From contig PXDR01000415.1 in assembly GCA_003566335.1 (NCBI GenBank), positions 1 through 9,645 of the forward strand: a DNA stretch of 9,645 nt, given 5' to 3'. The DNA is from Cyanobacteria bacterium T3Sed10_344R1. Its GTDB lineage: Bacteria; Cyanobacteriota; Cyanobacteriia; Phormidesmidales; Phormidesmidaceae. Each line of letters begins with the position of its first letter. Position 1 is the first letter of the stretch. Of the stretch, positions 1 to 5,523 are shown one piece after another. The notes beneath the pieces were generated by a model. It made no database searches. It saw only the letters and a list, made by a program, of their open reading frames with translations, and was not told the DNA's origin. A program made the translations under genes and the position numbers.

Positions 1-593
1 AGCACCACGAGCTGCTGGTTGTAGCAGCCGGGGAGGTTAATCCGGCGCTTGGCGTACTGTTCGCTAAAAGCCATGTATTCCGCTAGCTCTAGCCGGGTGC
101 GCGGGGTGTGGCTGTTGGGCAGGTAGTTTTCCCGGCGAAAGGCTTTGAGCACTTCGATGTAGAAGCCTTGCAAAAAGTCTTCAAGCAGGGTGCAGCGGCC
201 CTGAAACCCGAGCTGCATCTGATTGGGGCTGATGTAGCGATAGCTGATGGCGCTAAGGCGGCTGTGCAGTTCCACCCTGCCCTGGCGAGACCCGAGGCGA
301 TAGTACTCTAGACAGCGGCGGAGCCGGTGCTGGGCTAGGGAGGTGTACCAACTGTCGATGTCGCCGGAGTTTTGGATGCGATCGCTCTTGTGGCAAATGC
401 GATCGACTTCTACGGCAATGCGGTGGGCGATCACGTCAATCAGGCGAGCATTGGCGTTGGTCTCGACCTCAAAGCTGAGGCGCAGGCGCTCTACCAAAGC
501 AAGGCCCAGCTCCGAAAGCGGGGGGGGCGTTGGCGAGGGGGCAGGTTGGGGAGTCGCAGCGACAGAACAGGGCGCAGAAGTGGGGAGGTTCAT
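1..593 (-). CDS. hetZ: HetZ-like heterocyst/cell-differentiation protein, C-terminus cut by window edge
   Basis: The first 197 residues are readable on the minus strand from the ATG at 593-591; the frame continues past position 1, so the 3' part is missing. After a Pro/Ala/Ser-rich N-terminus (about residues 1-27) comes a charged helical region. Stretches such as RVELHSRLSAISYRYIS (106-122), LLEDFLQGFYIEVLKAFRREN (136-156) and LELAEYMAFSEQYAKRRI (168-185) match my recollection of HetZ, a roughly 400-residue protein. In Anabaena HetZ acts with HetR in early heterocyst differentiation, and homologues also occur in filamentous species that make no heterocysts. The start is the only in-frame ATG before an upstream TAG; no clear Shine-Dalgarno precedes it. 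A HetZ paralogue is possible. The family call is fairly sure; the role in this organism is inferred. Confidence 0.75.
   Translation of the reverse strand, partial: MNLPTSAPCSVAATPQPAPSPTPPPLSELGLALVERLRLSFEVETNANARLIDVIAHRIAVEVDRICHKSDRIQNSGDIDSWYTSLAQHRLRRCLEYYRLGSRQGRVELHSRLSAISYRYISPNQMQLGFQGRCTLLEDFLQGFYIEVLKAFRRENYLPNSHTPRTRLELAEYMAFSEQYAKRRINLPGCYNQQLVV
378..385. repeat. HIP1 octamer (first of at least eleven in the window)
   Basis: Perfect GCGATCGC. Further perfect copies begin at 936, 1987, 2275, 4570, 5407, 6837, 7112, 7924, 8324 and 9424, both inside genes and between them. HIP1 is the highly iterated palindrome of many cyanobacterial genomes. Its density here supports the taxonomic assignment and argues that the whole window is native rather than recently acquired DNA. 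Confidence 0.95.
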
Positions 594-680
594 GGCGGTT
601 GGGGTGATGCACGACGGGGGAAACGGCTCGAACCCAATGGTCTAACGGCTTCCCTTGTTTGATAGCCCTACGATAAAAAA

Positions 681-755
681 TGACGGTCTAGGTCGCTCCT
701 GCCACTGTGTCACTCTTTGAATCAACTGCGAATCAACTGTCATCCATGACCGTCA
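681..755. repeat. Inverted repeat TGACGGTC...GACCGTCA upstream of hetZ
   Basis: The arms at 681-688 and 748-755 are perfect reverse complements (8 bp) separated by 59 bp. The direct repeats at 719-739 lie between the arms. The separation is long for an RNA hairpin, so paired protein-binding half-sites are as plausible as a cruciform or stem. Function is unknown. Confidence 0.45.
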
Positions 756-776
756 CATGGGGTGCAATTGAATCAA
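717..776. promoter_or_regulatory. Cluster of TTGAATCAA-type repeats, candidate operator for hetZ
   Basis: GAATCAACTG occurs twice, at 719-728 and 730-739, with an 11-bp period close to one helical turn. The near-palindrome TTGAATCAA occurs at 717-725 and again at 768-776. The cluster lies about 125-185 bp upstream of the hetZ-like start codon. Repeats on one helix face and small palindromes are typical of protein-binding sites, but I recognise no named regulator consensus. Confidence 0.35.
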
Positions 777-913
777 ACCAGCGGGATCACAATCGTTGAA
801 AAGATTGCTGTGTCTGGGGTTGACTCTTTTTTCCTACACAAAATCTGGCCCCTTCATCATTTAGGGTGAAGGTGTGCCAGTTAGGTTGACAGTCTATTGA
901 GTTGTGGGGCGTG

Positions 914-1570
914 CTAGCTGACTTCAGCCCCCCATGCGATCGCAGCTTCCCAACCTAGGCCCTGACGGCGCACTAGGGGCGGGGTGACGGTGAGATCAAC
1001 AATGCTGGACATTTGGTGCTGTAGATCTTGACCGTTATCTATAATTACGTCCACCAGAGCGTCCATCCGGTCAAATAGCTCGGCTTTAATCAAATATTCT
1101 GGTTCGCTGCCGCCGTGCAGGGTGGCGACGGGCAGGGCTGAGGTGGAAATGATTGGGTTGCCCAGGGCTTTGAGGAGTTCAATGGCAATGGGGGAATCCG
1201 GGACGCGAATGCCCGTGGTTTTGCGCTTCGGGTTCATCACCAGGCGAGGCACCTGGCGGCTGGCGGGCAACAGAAAGGTGTAAGGGCCGGGAATCAATCG
1301 GCGAATGAGTTTGTAGGCGGGGTCGTTGACCTGGGCATAGTCCGCCACGTTTGACAGGGAATCGCACAAAAACGTCAGCGGCTTATCGTTTGCCAATTGC
1401 TTGAGTTGGCGCACCTTCTGAACTGCCGACTTTTCGTTGAGGTCGCAGCCGATGGCATACACCGTGTCTGTGGGGTACAAAATCACGGCCCCCTGGCGCA
1501 GGGCATCGCGCACGGCTTCAATGTCCCGCCGTTGGGGCGTCTCTGGATGGATGGAGTAGAACGTGGCCAT
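914..1570 (-). CDS. YciO/YrdC/Sua5-family protein (L-threonylcarbamoyladenylate synthase-like)
   Basis: A 218-residue single-domain protein of the YrdC fold. Visible motifs: YPTDTVYAIGC (32-42), the basic segment LKQLANDKPL (56-65), PGPYTFLL (94-101), KRKTTGIRVPDSPI (115-128), STSAL (142-146), SSIVDLT (188-194) and RRQGLG (201-206). TsaC/Sua5 members make threonylcarbamoyl-AMP from threonine, bicarbonate and ATP for the t6A modification of ANN-reading tRNAs. The opening MATFYSIHPETPQ, the length and the KRKT.G.RVP segment resemble the YciO subfamily (E. coli YciO, about 206 residues), whose t6A activity is weak or uncertain, more than TsaC. A Sua5-type C-terminal domain is absent. It is divergent from larC across a 116-bp gap. 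Family membership is firm; the exact reaction is not. Confidence 0.87.
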   Translation of the reverse strand: MATFYSIHPETPQRRDIEAVRDALRQGAVILYPTDTVYAIGCDLNEKSAVQKVRQLKQLANDKPLTFLCDSLSNVADYAQVNDPAYKLIRRLIPGPYTFLLPASRQVPRLVMNPKRKTTGIRVPDSPIAIELLKALGNPIISTSALPVATLHGGSEPEYLIKAELFDRMDALVDVIIDNGQDLQHQMSSIVDLTVTPPLVRRQGLGWEAAIAWGAEVS

Positions 1571-1636
1571 CGGCGCTGGGGAAAGAAGGTGGGCAGGTGT
1601 CCCGATCTTGACGGCTCAGGGCACAGTAAAGAGAGG

Positions 1637-1651
1637 CAGAATCAAATTCTG
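1637..1651. repeat. Small palindrome CAGAAT-CAA-ATTCTG upstream of larC
   Basis: A perfect 6-bp inverted repeat with a 3-bp centre in the 116-bp divergent gap, 35 bp before the larC start codon. It could be an operator half-site pair for the divergent genes or a 5'-UTR hairpin. No terminator T-run follows. Confidence 0.3.
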
Positions 1652-1672
1652 TATGAAAACGTTGGGAACGCT

Positions 1673-1678
1673 GAAGGA
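1673..1678 (+). promoter_or_regulatory. Ribosome binding site of larC
   Basis: GAAGGA lies 8 nt before the ATG at 1687 and supports that start. The N-terminus after this ATG also aligns with the usual LarC beginning (Asp-Cys...Gly-Ile-x-Gly-Asp-Met). Confidence 0.7.
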
Positions 1679-1686
1679 CTGCTGCC

Positions 1687-3075
1687 ATGTTGGCTCATTT
1701 TGACTGTCCGACCGGAATTGCCGGGGATATGTGTCTGGGGGCGTTGGTGGATGCTGGGGTGCCCTTCGACTATTTACAGGACAGCTTAGCCCAGCTGGGT
1801 TTGACGGCAGAGTATGACCTAACGGTTGAGACGGTGCAGCGTCAGGGCCAGGCGGCCACCCAGGTAAAGGTGGGGCTCAAAACTGCCCCCGGACATCGGC
1901 ACTGGCCGCAAATTGAGCAGATGATTACGGCGGCCCAGTTTTCGGAGTCGGTGACGCAGCAGAGTTTGGCGATTTTTCGGCAGCTGGCGATCGCAGAAGC
2001 CGCTGTCCACGGCATTCCCCCTGAGCGGGTACATTTCCATGAAGTCGGGGCCACCGATGCCCTGGTTGATATTGTCGGCACCTGTCTGGGGCTGGACTGG
2101 CTGGGGGTGACAGCGGTGTCTTGTTCGGCCCTGCCCGTGGGGGGCGGCACAGTCCGGGCGGCCCATGGACGGCTGCCGGTGCCCGCGCCTGCGGTGCTGA
2201 AGCTGCTGACCCTAGCGAAGGTGCCGATCTACAGCAATGGCATTCAGCGAGAGCTGGTGACGCCAACAGGAGCTGCGATCGCAACCACCCTCGCCCAACA
2301 GTTTGGCGATCCGCCCCCCATGATCCTGCACCAGGTTGGACTAGGCGCTGGCAACCATGACTTGCCCATCCCCAACCTGCTAAGGCTCTGGTTAGGGCAG
2401 CCCACGGATCCGGCGCATCCCCGCCCCCAACCCAAACAGCCTGCTGCCATCTCGGAACCCACCCAGGCTTCATCTCCTAAGCACCCCAGCCCTCCTGTCC
2501 ACCACAGCCACCACAGCCCCAGCGCTGCCGCTGACGCCCAGCCCCACGAAGACCCCAACGCCCCCCTAATCGACCAGATCACCGTGCTGCAAACCCAGCT
2601 CGACGATCTCAACCCCCAAATTCTGGGCTATCTCTACGACCCGCTTTACGCCGCTGGCGCTGTAGAGATCTTTACCCAGGGCATCACCATGAAGAAATCC
2701 CGGCCCGGCATTTTGCTCACCGTCCTGTGTCCTGCTAGCCAGGTTGCCGCTTGTGAAACCGTGATTTTTGCAGAAACCTCAACCCTGGGCATTCGCCGCT
2801 GGGTACAGCCGCGCCACATTCTCCACCGGGAATTTCAGACCGTGACCACTCCCTACGGCCCGGTGGCGATTAAAATCGGTCGCGCCAATGCCGACGGCCC
2901 CATTCTGAATGTCCAACCAGAATATGAGGATTGCGCCCGGTTAGCCCAAACCCATCAGCAACCCTGGCAGCACATCCATCAGCAGGCTCTGTGGACTTGG
3001 CAACAGCAGCAGCCCCAGGCTGTCCCCACTGGCCTTGAGTTCGACTCAACCCAGGCGGCTGGCGTTCAGCGTTAG
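1687..3075 (+). CDS. larC: LarC, CTP-dependent nickel insertase for the nickel-pincer nucleotide cofactor
   Basis: 462 residues, with the family start HFDCPTGIAGDMCLGALVDAGV (residues 4-25, read with one-residue tolerance), FHEVGATDALVDIVG (117-131), LDDLNPQILGYL (305-316), MKKSRPG (335-341), ETSTLGIR (363-370) and NVQPEYEDC (408-416). LarC completes the nickel-pincer nucleotide cofactor of lactate racemase and related LarA enzymes by CTP-dependent Ni insertion, after LarB and LarE have acted. In Lactobacillus the two halves are joined by programmed frameshifting; here they are one frame, separated by a Pro/His-rich linker (about 242-292, containing HHSHH at 272-276). No larA, larB or larE lies in this window, so the client enzyme cannot be inferred. 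It has its own RBS and its stop overlaps the convergent neighbour by 4 nt. Confidence 0.92.
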   Translation: MLAHFDCPTGIAGDMCLGALVDAGVPFDYLQDSLAQLGLTAEYDLTVETVQRQGQAATQVKVGLKTAPGHRHWPQIEQMITAAQFSESVTQQSLAIFRQLAIAEAAVHGIPPERVHFHEVGATDALVDIVGTCLGLDWLGVTAVSCSALPVGGGTVRAAHGRLPVPAPAVLKLLTLAKVPIYSNGIQRELVTPTGAAIATTLAQQFGDPPPMILHQVGLGAGNHDLPIPNLLRLWLGQPTDPAHPRPQPKQPAAISEPTQASSPKHPSPPVHHSHHSPSAAADAQPHEDPNAPLIDQITVLQTQLDDLNPQILGYLYDPLYAAGAVEIFTQGITMKKSRPGILLTVLCPASQVAACETVIFAETSTLGIRRWVQPRHILHREFQTVTTPYGPVAIKIGRANADGPILNVQPEYEDCARLAQTHQQPWQHIHQQALWTWQQQQPQAVPTGLEFDSTQAAGVQR

Positions 3076-4544
3076 TCTGCCGTCCCCACGTCAATGCTGG
3101 TGAGATCGACCTGGAGGTCGCTGCTGTCTTCATCCAGATCTAAGTCATCCCCGAAGTCACTCAGCTCTGCTTCGTTAAGTCCAGCCGCCCGCTGAATTTG
3201 CTGAGAAAAAATTCGATAGTTGTCGATCATCTCTTTGGTCAGGCTGGACGTGTCATGGTTGGACTTGCGACCAGAAGCACTGGGGCTAACCAGGTTGTAC
3301 TCAATGTCCTCGGCATAAATGGCAAAGGTAATGCTGAACACCTCTAGAAAGTTGATAATCCACTGACACTCTTCTTGAGGGAACTGGTTGTAATAGCTGA
3401 TTAAATCGGCAATCCGGGCCTCTAGGTACAGATTAGAGTTGCGGGAAATCAAGATGATTTTGAGTAGGACAGTCGCCAGGGTGAGGGGATTTCCCTGGGA
3501 TAGCAGCAGGGTAAAGAGGTGGGATGGGCTTTGTTGATCAACCGTAGTGAGCTGGTCGATCACTCGGTTGCAGGTGCGCAGGATTAAGGATCGATCGACA
3601 GGGTTATCGTCGTAGTCCTCATAAAGACTGCTTAAGTAAGTCCCCAAATGCTGCTCAAGCGCAGTGGTGAAGCTGCTCTCAGCAATGGAAAACACCAGGT
3701 AGGTGGGCAGATTCCGCTTAAAGCCGCGATAGCTGGCTTCTTGGGTTTGCTGCAAAAATAGCCGGGCAATGCTGCGGTGGCTAAACCGACCGCGTCGCAT
3801 CACCATGTATTTGATCAACCGTAGGGCTTCGTCCCCTAGGGCCGTAGGGTTAGCTGGACTGGGGGCATCGTAAGCGGTGTGAGACCGGTTTTTGTGACTG
3901 TTGGAATGGGCGGCAAAAATCGCTAAATCTCGCTTGAACTTGTCCTTGAGACGACGGGACAAGGTGCGGGCGACTTCTCGCTGTTCAGCGGGATTGGTGG
4001 TGTCGATGTATTGAGGCACCAGCAAATAAGACGTATAGCGCTGGCTCCAGTGAGTAATGGGGCGATGGCCTTCGAGCAGGCGGGCTGCAAACAGCTTCAG
4101 TTCTTGATAAGAGTCGCTGTCAATGAACTGCTGTAGCCACTGGCGTAACCGTTTCAGGGTGGGCGAAAAGGTCTTTTTGTGGATGCTGGGAGTGTCAAAA
4201 AACTCAACCAACTGGCCGATGGCCTCATATTGGCGGGCAACTTCCCAGTTGTTAATCAGGATGTAGCAGCTGCGCTTGAGGGTGTTGTGAAACTCAACCT
4301 CGTTATTGGCAAAGAGGATGGCGTACAGGGCTGGCAATGTGTCTGCACTGCTAGCTTCGTTGTAGTCAATGAATAAATGCCTGAATTCTTCGAGCACCTG
4401 ATCGGGTGGCCAGGTTTTGACGATATCCAGCAGGAACTCGAAGATAATCTGCTGACTGCGGTAGATGTCTTGGCTGCCGCTGTGGGCATCACCAGAAAAT
4501 GTCTGATCCAATGCCTGATCCTTGGAGGCCCTATCCAAAATCAT
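3072..4544 (-). CDS. Unrecognised 490-residue helical protein with acidic C-terminal tail
   Basis: I do not recognise this protein; it may be a cyanobacteria-specific conserved family. It looks soluble and mostly helical, with no signal peptide or obvious membrane span. A basic segment with several Arg/Lys (about residues 190-225) precedes MVMRRGRFSHRSIARLF (near 247-263), and a long Leu/Ile-rich helical region follows (roughly 270-430). The C-terminus (about 453-485) is strongly acidic, with a DDLDLDEDSSD core, which suggests a flexible tail for protein contacts or regulation. The ATG at 4544-4542 has AGGG five bases upstream. Codon use and length argue for a real gene: the frame is uninterrupted over 1.47 kb. 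It converges on larC and shares four bases at the stop codons. No function is proposed. Confidence 0.8.
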   Translation of the reverse strand: MILDRASKDQALDQTFSGDAHSGSQDIYRSQQIIFEFLLDIVKTWPPDQVLEEFRHLFIDYNEASSADTLPALYAILFANNEVEFHNTLKRSCYILINNWEVARQYEAIGQLVEFFDTPSIHKKTFSPTLKRLRQWLQQFIDSDSYQELKLFAARLLEGHRPITHWSQRYTSYLLVPQYIDTTNPAEQREVARTLSRRLKDKFKRDLAIFAAHSNSHKNRSHTAYDAPSPANPTALGDEALRLIKYMVMRRGRFSHRSIARLFLQQTQEASYRGFKRNLPTYLVFSIAESSFTTALEQHLGTYLSSLYEDYDDNPVDRSLILRTCNRVIDQLTTVDQQSPSHLFTLLLSQGNPLTLATVLLKIILISRNSNLYLEARIADLISYYNQFPQEECQWIINFLEVFSITFAIYAEDIEYNLVSPSASGRKSNHDTSSLTKEMIDNYRIFSQQIQRAAGLNEAELSDFGDDLDLDEDSSDLQVDLTSIDVGTAD

Positions 4545-4901
4545 GTCAACCCTGGAGAACAGTTGAGGTGCGATCGCACCAAATTAAGAAGCCTGAGGCA
4601 ACGTCCTGACCACAGTCTTTAACTTTTATGCCTGTGACCTGATGCCTGTGACCTAATGGAACCTGTGCTCAGTCTGCCCAAGTGGGGGTTAGGTTGTGGG
4701 TGGAGAAGAGCTGAGTACAGGAATTGGTCTGGGAGTGACCCTAACTTAACTTAATTCCTCCATTCTTCCGCAAGGGTACGGAGGCTGAACTTTCTGGAAC
4801 TACAGCACTATTGCCGTAATTACCGAGAATTCAATACCAAGCCGCGAAATTCCCGAAATTTGATAATCCGGCAAGGATTCGGCACTTGAGTTTAGTTGGT
4901 A
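4545..4901. other. Intergenic stretch upstream of the 490-residue protein and downstream of trnL
   Basis: No gene seen. It holds a HIP1 site at 4570-4577, a 14-bp tandem duplication at 4628-4655 and, close to the trnL 3' end, a 5-bp hairpin at 4865-4879 with too short a T-run to call a terminator. The promoter of the unknown gene should lie here, but I cannot place it. Confidence 0.5.
4628..4655. repeat. 14-bp tandem duplication, two units
   Basis: ATGCCTGTGACCT occurs at 4628-4640 and again at 4642-4654, a 14-bp period with only the last base of each unit differing. It looks like a simple slippage duplication in the upstream region of the minus-strand unknown gene, though two operator half-sites cannot be excluded. 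Confidence 0.6.
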
Positions 4902-5280
4902 TGGGGGCGGAGGGGCTCGAACCCTCACGACCTCGCGGTCAACGGATTTTCATCCTCCCGCCGCTTTCGCGGCTGCAAGGTCTAGGGCCATAGGCCACTA
5001 AACCTGCTTTGAGAATTGGACCCTCCCTTTACCCTCGACTTGACGTTAGGGTAGCTCCCGTCGGGCCTCTGCACCTTCTAGATCCCAGGACGATTGCCCT
5101 GGTTCGACCTAGCTTGGCTCAGGATTGCCTTGTCTGGCTAAGCCGCGCTTCAGAAAATTCCCGCTCGCTAGTCCAGCCCAGATTTAGGTTTCCCTGAGTT
5201 TGAGAGCCGTCACTTAGCAGATTTCTCCACTAAGGCTCAGTTGTCTAAGTCCGTAGCGTCTACCATTCCGCCACGCCCCC
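4902..5280 (-). tRNA. trnL: tRNA-Leu(UAA), interrupted by a group I intron
   Basis: Exon 1 is 5280-5247 and exon 2 is 4950-4902 on the minus strand, 83 nt after splicing. The acceptor arms GGGGGCG/CGCCCCC pair over 7 bp with discriminator A at 4902. The D arm reads GCGG...CGC, and the anticodon stem ACGGA/TCCGT closes loop CTTAAAA, giving anticodon UAA. A long class II variable arm (GACC-GCGA-GGTC) and T arm GAGGG-TTCGAGC-CCCTC complete the fold. CCA is not encoded. The intron interrupts the anticodon after U34, the known site in cyanobacteria and plastids. The D loop is one base shorter than the AATTGGTAGA form I recall from plastids and Anabaena. It decodes UUA and by wobble UUG. Confidence 0.95.
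4951..5246 (-). ncRNA. Self-splicing group I intron of trnL(UAA)
   Basis: A 296-nt intron between U34 and A35 of the anticodon. P1 can form from exon CUU with intron GAG, placing the conserved U-G wobble at the 5' splice site, and the intron ends in the required G (position 4951). Core elements are visible on the minus strand: P around 5181-5203 (ACTCAGGGAAACCTAAAT), Q around 5107-5126 (AATCCTGAGCCAAGC), R around 5038-5073 (GACGGGAGCTACCCTAACG) and S around 5007-5039 (GAGGGTAAAGGGAGGGTCC). A GAAA tetraloop hairpin, GCCGC-GAAA-GCGGC, sits at 4973-4960 in the P9 region. The intron has no homing endonuclease frame. It is longer than the 249-nt Anabaena version as I remember it, mainly between P and Q. 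Confidence 0.93.
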
Positions 5281-5285
5281 CGGAT

Positions 5286-5299
5286 GGGATATCAATCCC
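5286..5299. repeat. Small hairpin GGGAT-ATCA-ATCCC at the trnL 5' flank
   Basis: A perfect 5-bp inverted repeat ending 6 bp from the first base of the tRNA. It abuts the larger inverted repeat at 5300-5337. It may mark a leader-processing or promoter element of trnL; no -10/-35 pair with proper spacing was seen. Confidence 0.35.
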
Positions 5300-5337
5300 G
5301 GTTTAGCCCGCCTGATTTTGGCAAAGGTGGCTAAACC
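5300..5337. repeat. 9-bp inverted repeat GGTTTAGCC...GGCTAAACC in the trnL/ilvA divergent gap
   Basis: The arms at 5300-5308 and 5329-5337 are perfect reverse complements with a 20-bp centre. The right arm with its flank, AGGTGGCTAAACC, nearly matches AGGTAGCTAAACC at 7363-7375 in another inverted repeat downstream of ilvA. It could be a shared operator or a recurring structured RNA motif. Confidence 0.5.
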
Positions 5338-5489
5338 TATGCAGCTTATTTCACCACCAACCGCAGCGCTTGGCAACTTGTTTTCTTCCAGACGGGGAAT
5401 TCAGGTGCGATCGCAGCCCCACCAATCGCCCCAACAGCCTACTCCCAGACCACCAGACACGGGGACAGATCGCAGCGCCCAACCACAGC

Positions 5490-5519
5490 GTAAGATCAGG
5501 GTTTAAGCCCTTCGCTTAC
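5490..5519 (+). promoter_or_regulatory. Imperfect hairpin immediately upstream of the ilvA start codon
   Basis: GTAAG (5490-5494) pairs with CTTAC (5515-5519), and AGGG (5498-5501) with CCCT (5508-5511), with symmetric 3-nt internal loops and a 6-nt apical loop TTTAAG. The structure ends 4 nt before the ATG at 5524. No Shine-Dalgarno sequence is visible, so the hairpin may set translation efficiency, or the DNA palindrome may be an operator. Confidence 0.4.
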
Positions 5520-5523
5520 CGCC

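Larger units (their letters stand above)
594..913. other. Gap between hetZ-like gene and the YciO-family gene; presumed hetZ control region
   Basis: No coding potential is apparent. Both flanking genes are on the minus strand, so this 320-bp stretch is the upstream region of the hetZ-like gene. It contains spaced TGAATCAA-type repeats and an 8-bp inverted repeat, annotated separately. I could not find a convincing -10/-35 pair, NtcA site or HetR-type site by eye. Confidence 0.6.

Noticed and set aside
343..662. Two overlapping plus-strand open frames antisense to the hetZ-like gene
   Set aside because: The minus-strand protein shows family-like sequence throughout, while these translations are Arg/Gly-rich and featureless.
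1608..1636. TTGACG as the -35 of larC
   Set aside because: At 16-18 bp downstream the sequence is GAGAGG-like with no resemblance to a -10 box.
1397..1789. Open frame on the plus strand overlapping the YciO-like and larC genes
   Set aside because: It is antisense to one clearly conserved gene and out of frame with another; no recognisable motif.
1925..2612. Long minus-strand and plus-strand open frames within larC
   Set aside because: High-GC shadow frames; the larC frame carries all conserved motifs of its family.
4628..4655. CRISPR-like repeat
   Set aside because: Just two 14-bp units directly abutting, with no spacers and no cas genes in the window.
4865..4879. Intrinsic terminator of trnL (AATCC-TTGCC-GGATT on the minus strand)
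   Set aside because: Stem of only 5 bp, AT-rich base and no T-run beyond TTT; may aid processing but cannot be called a terminator.
5009..5197. Open frame inside the trnL intron, considered as a homing endonuclease
   Set aside because: It is on the opposite strand, only 62 codons, lacks LAGLIDADG or GIY-YIG motifs, and crosses conserved group I core elements.
5281..5317. sigma70-type promoter for trnL with TGATAT as -10
   Set aside because: Only about half of the -10 consensus matches and nothing like TTGACA lies at the proper distance.
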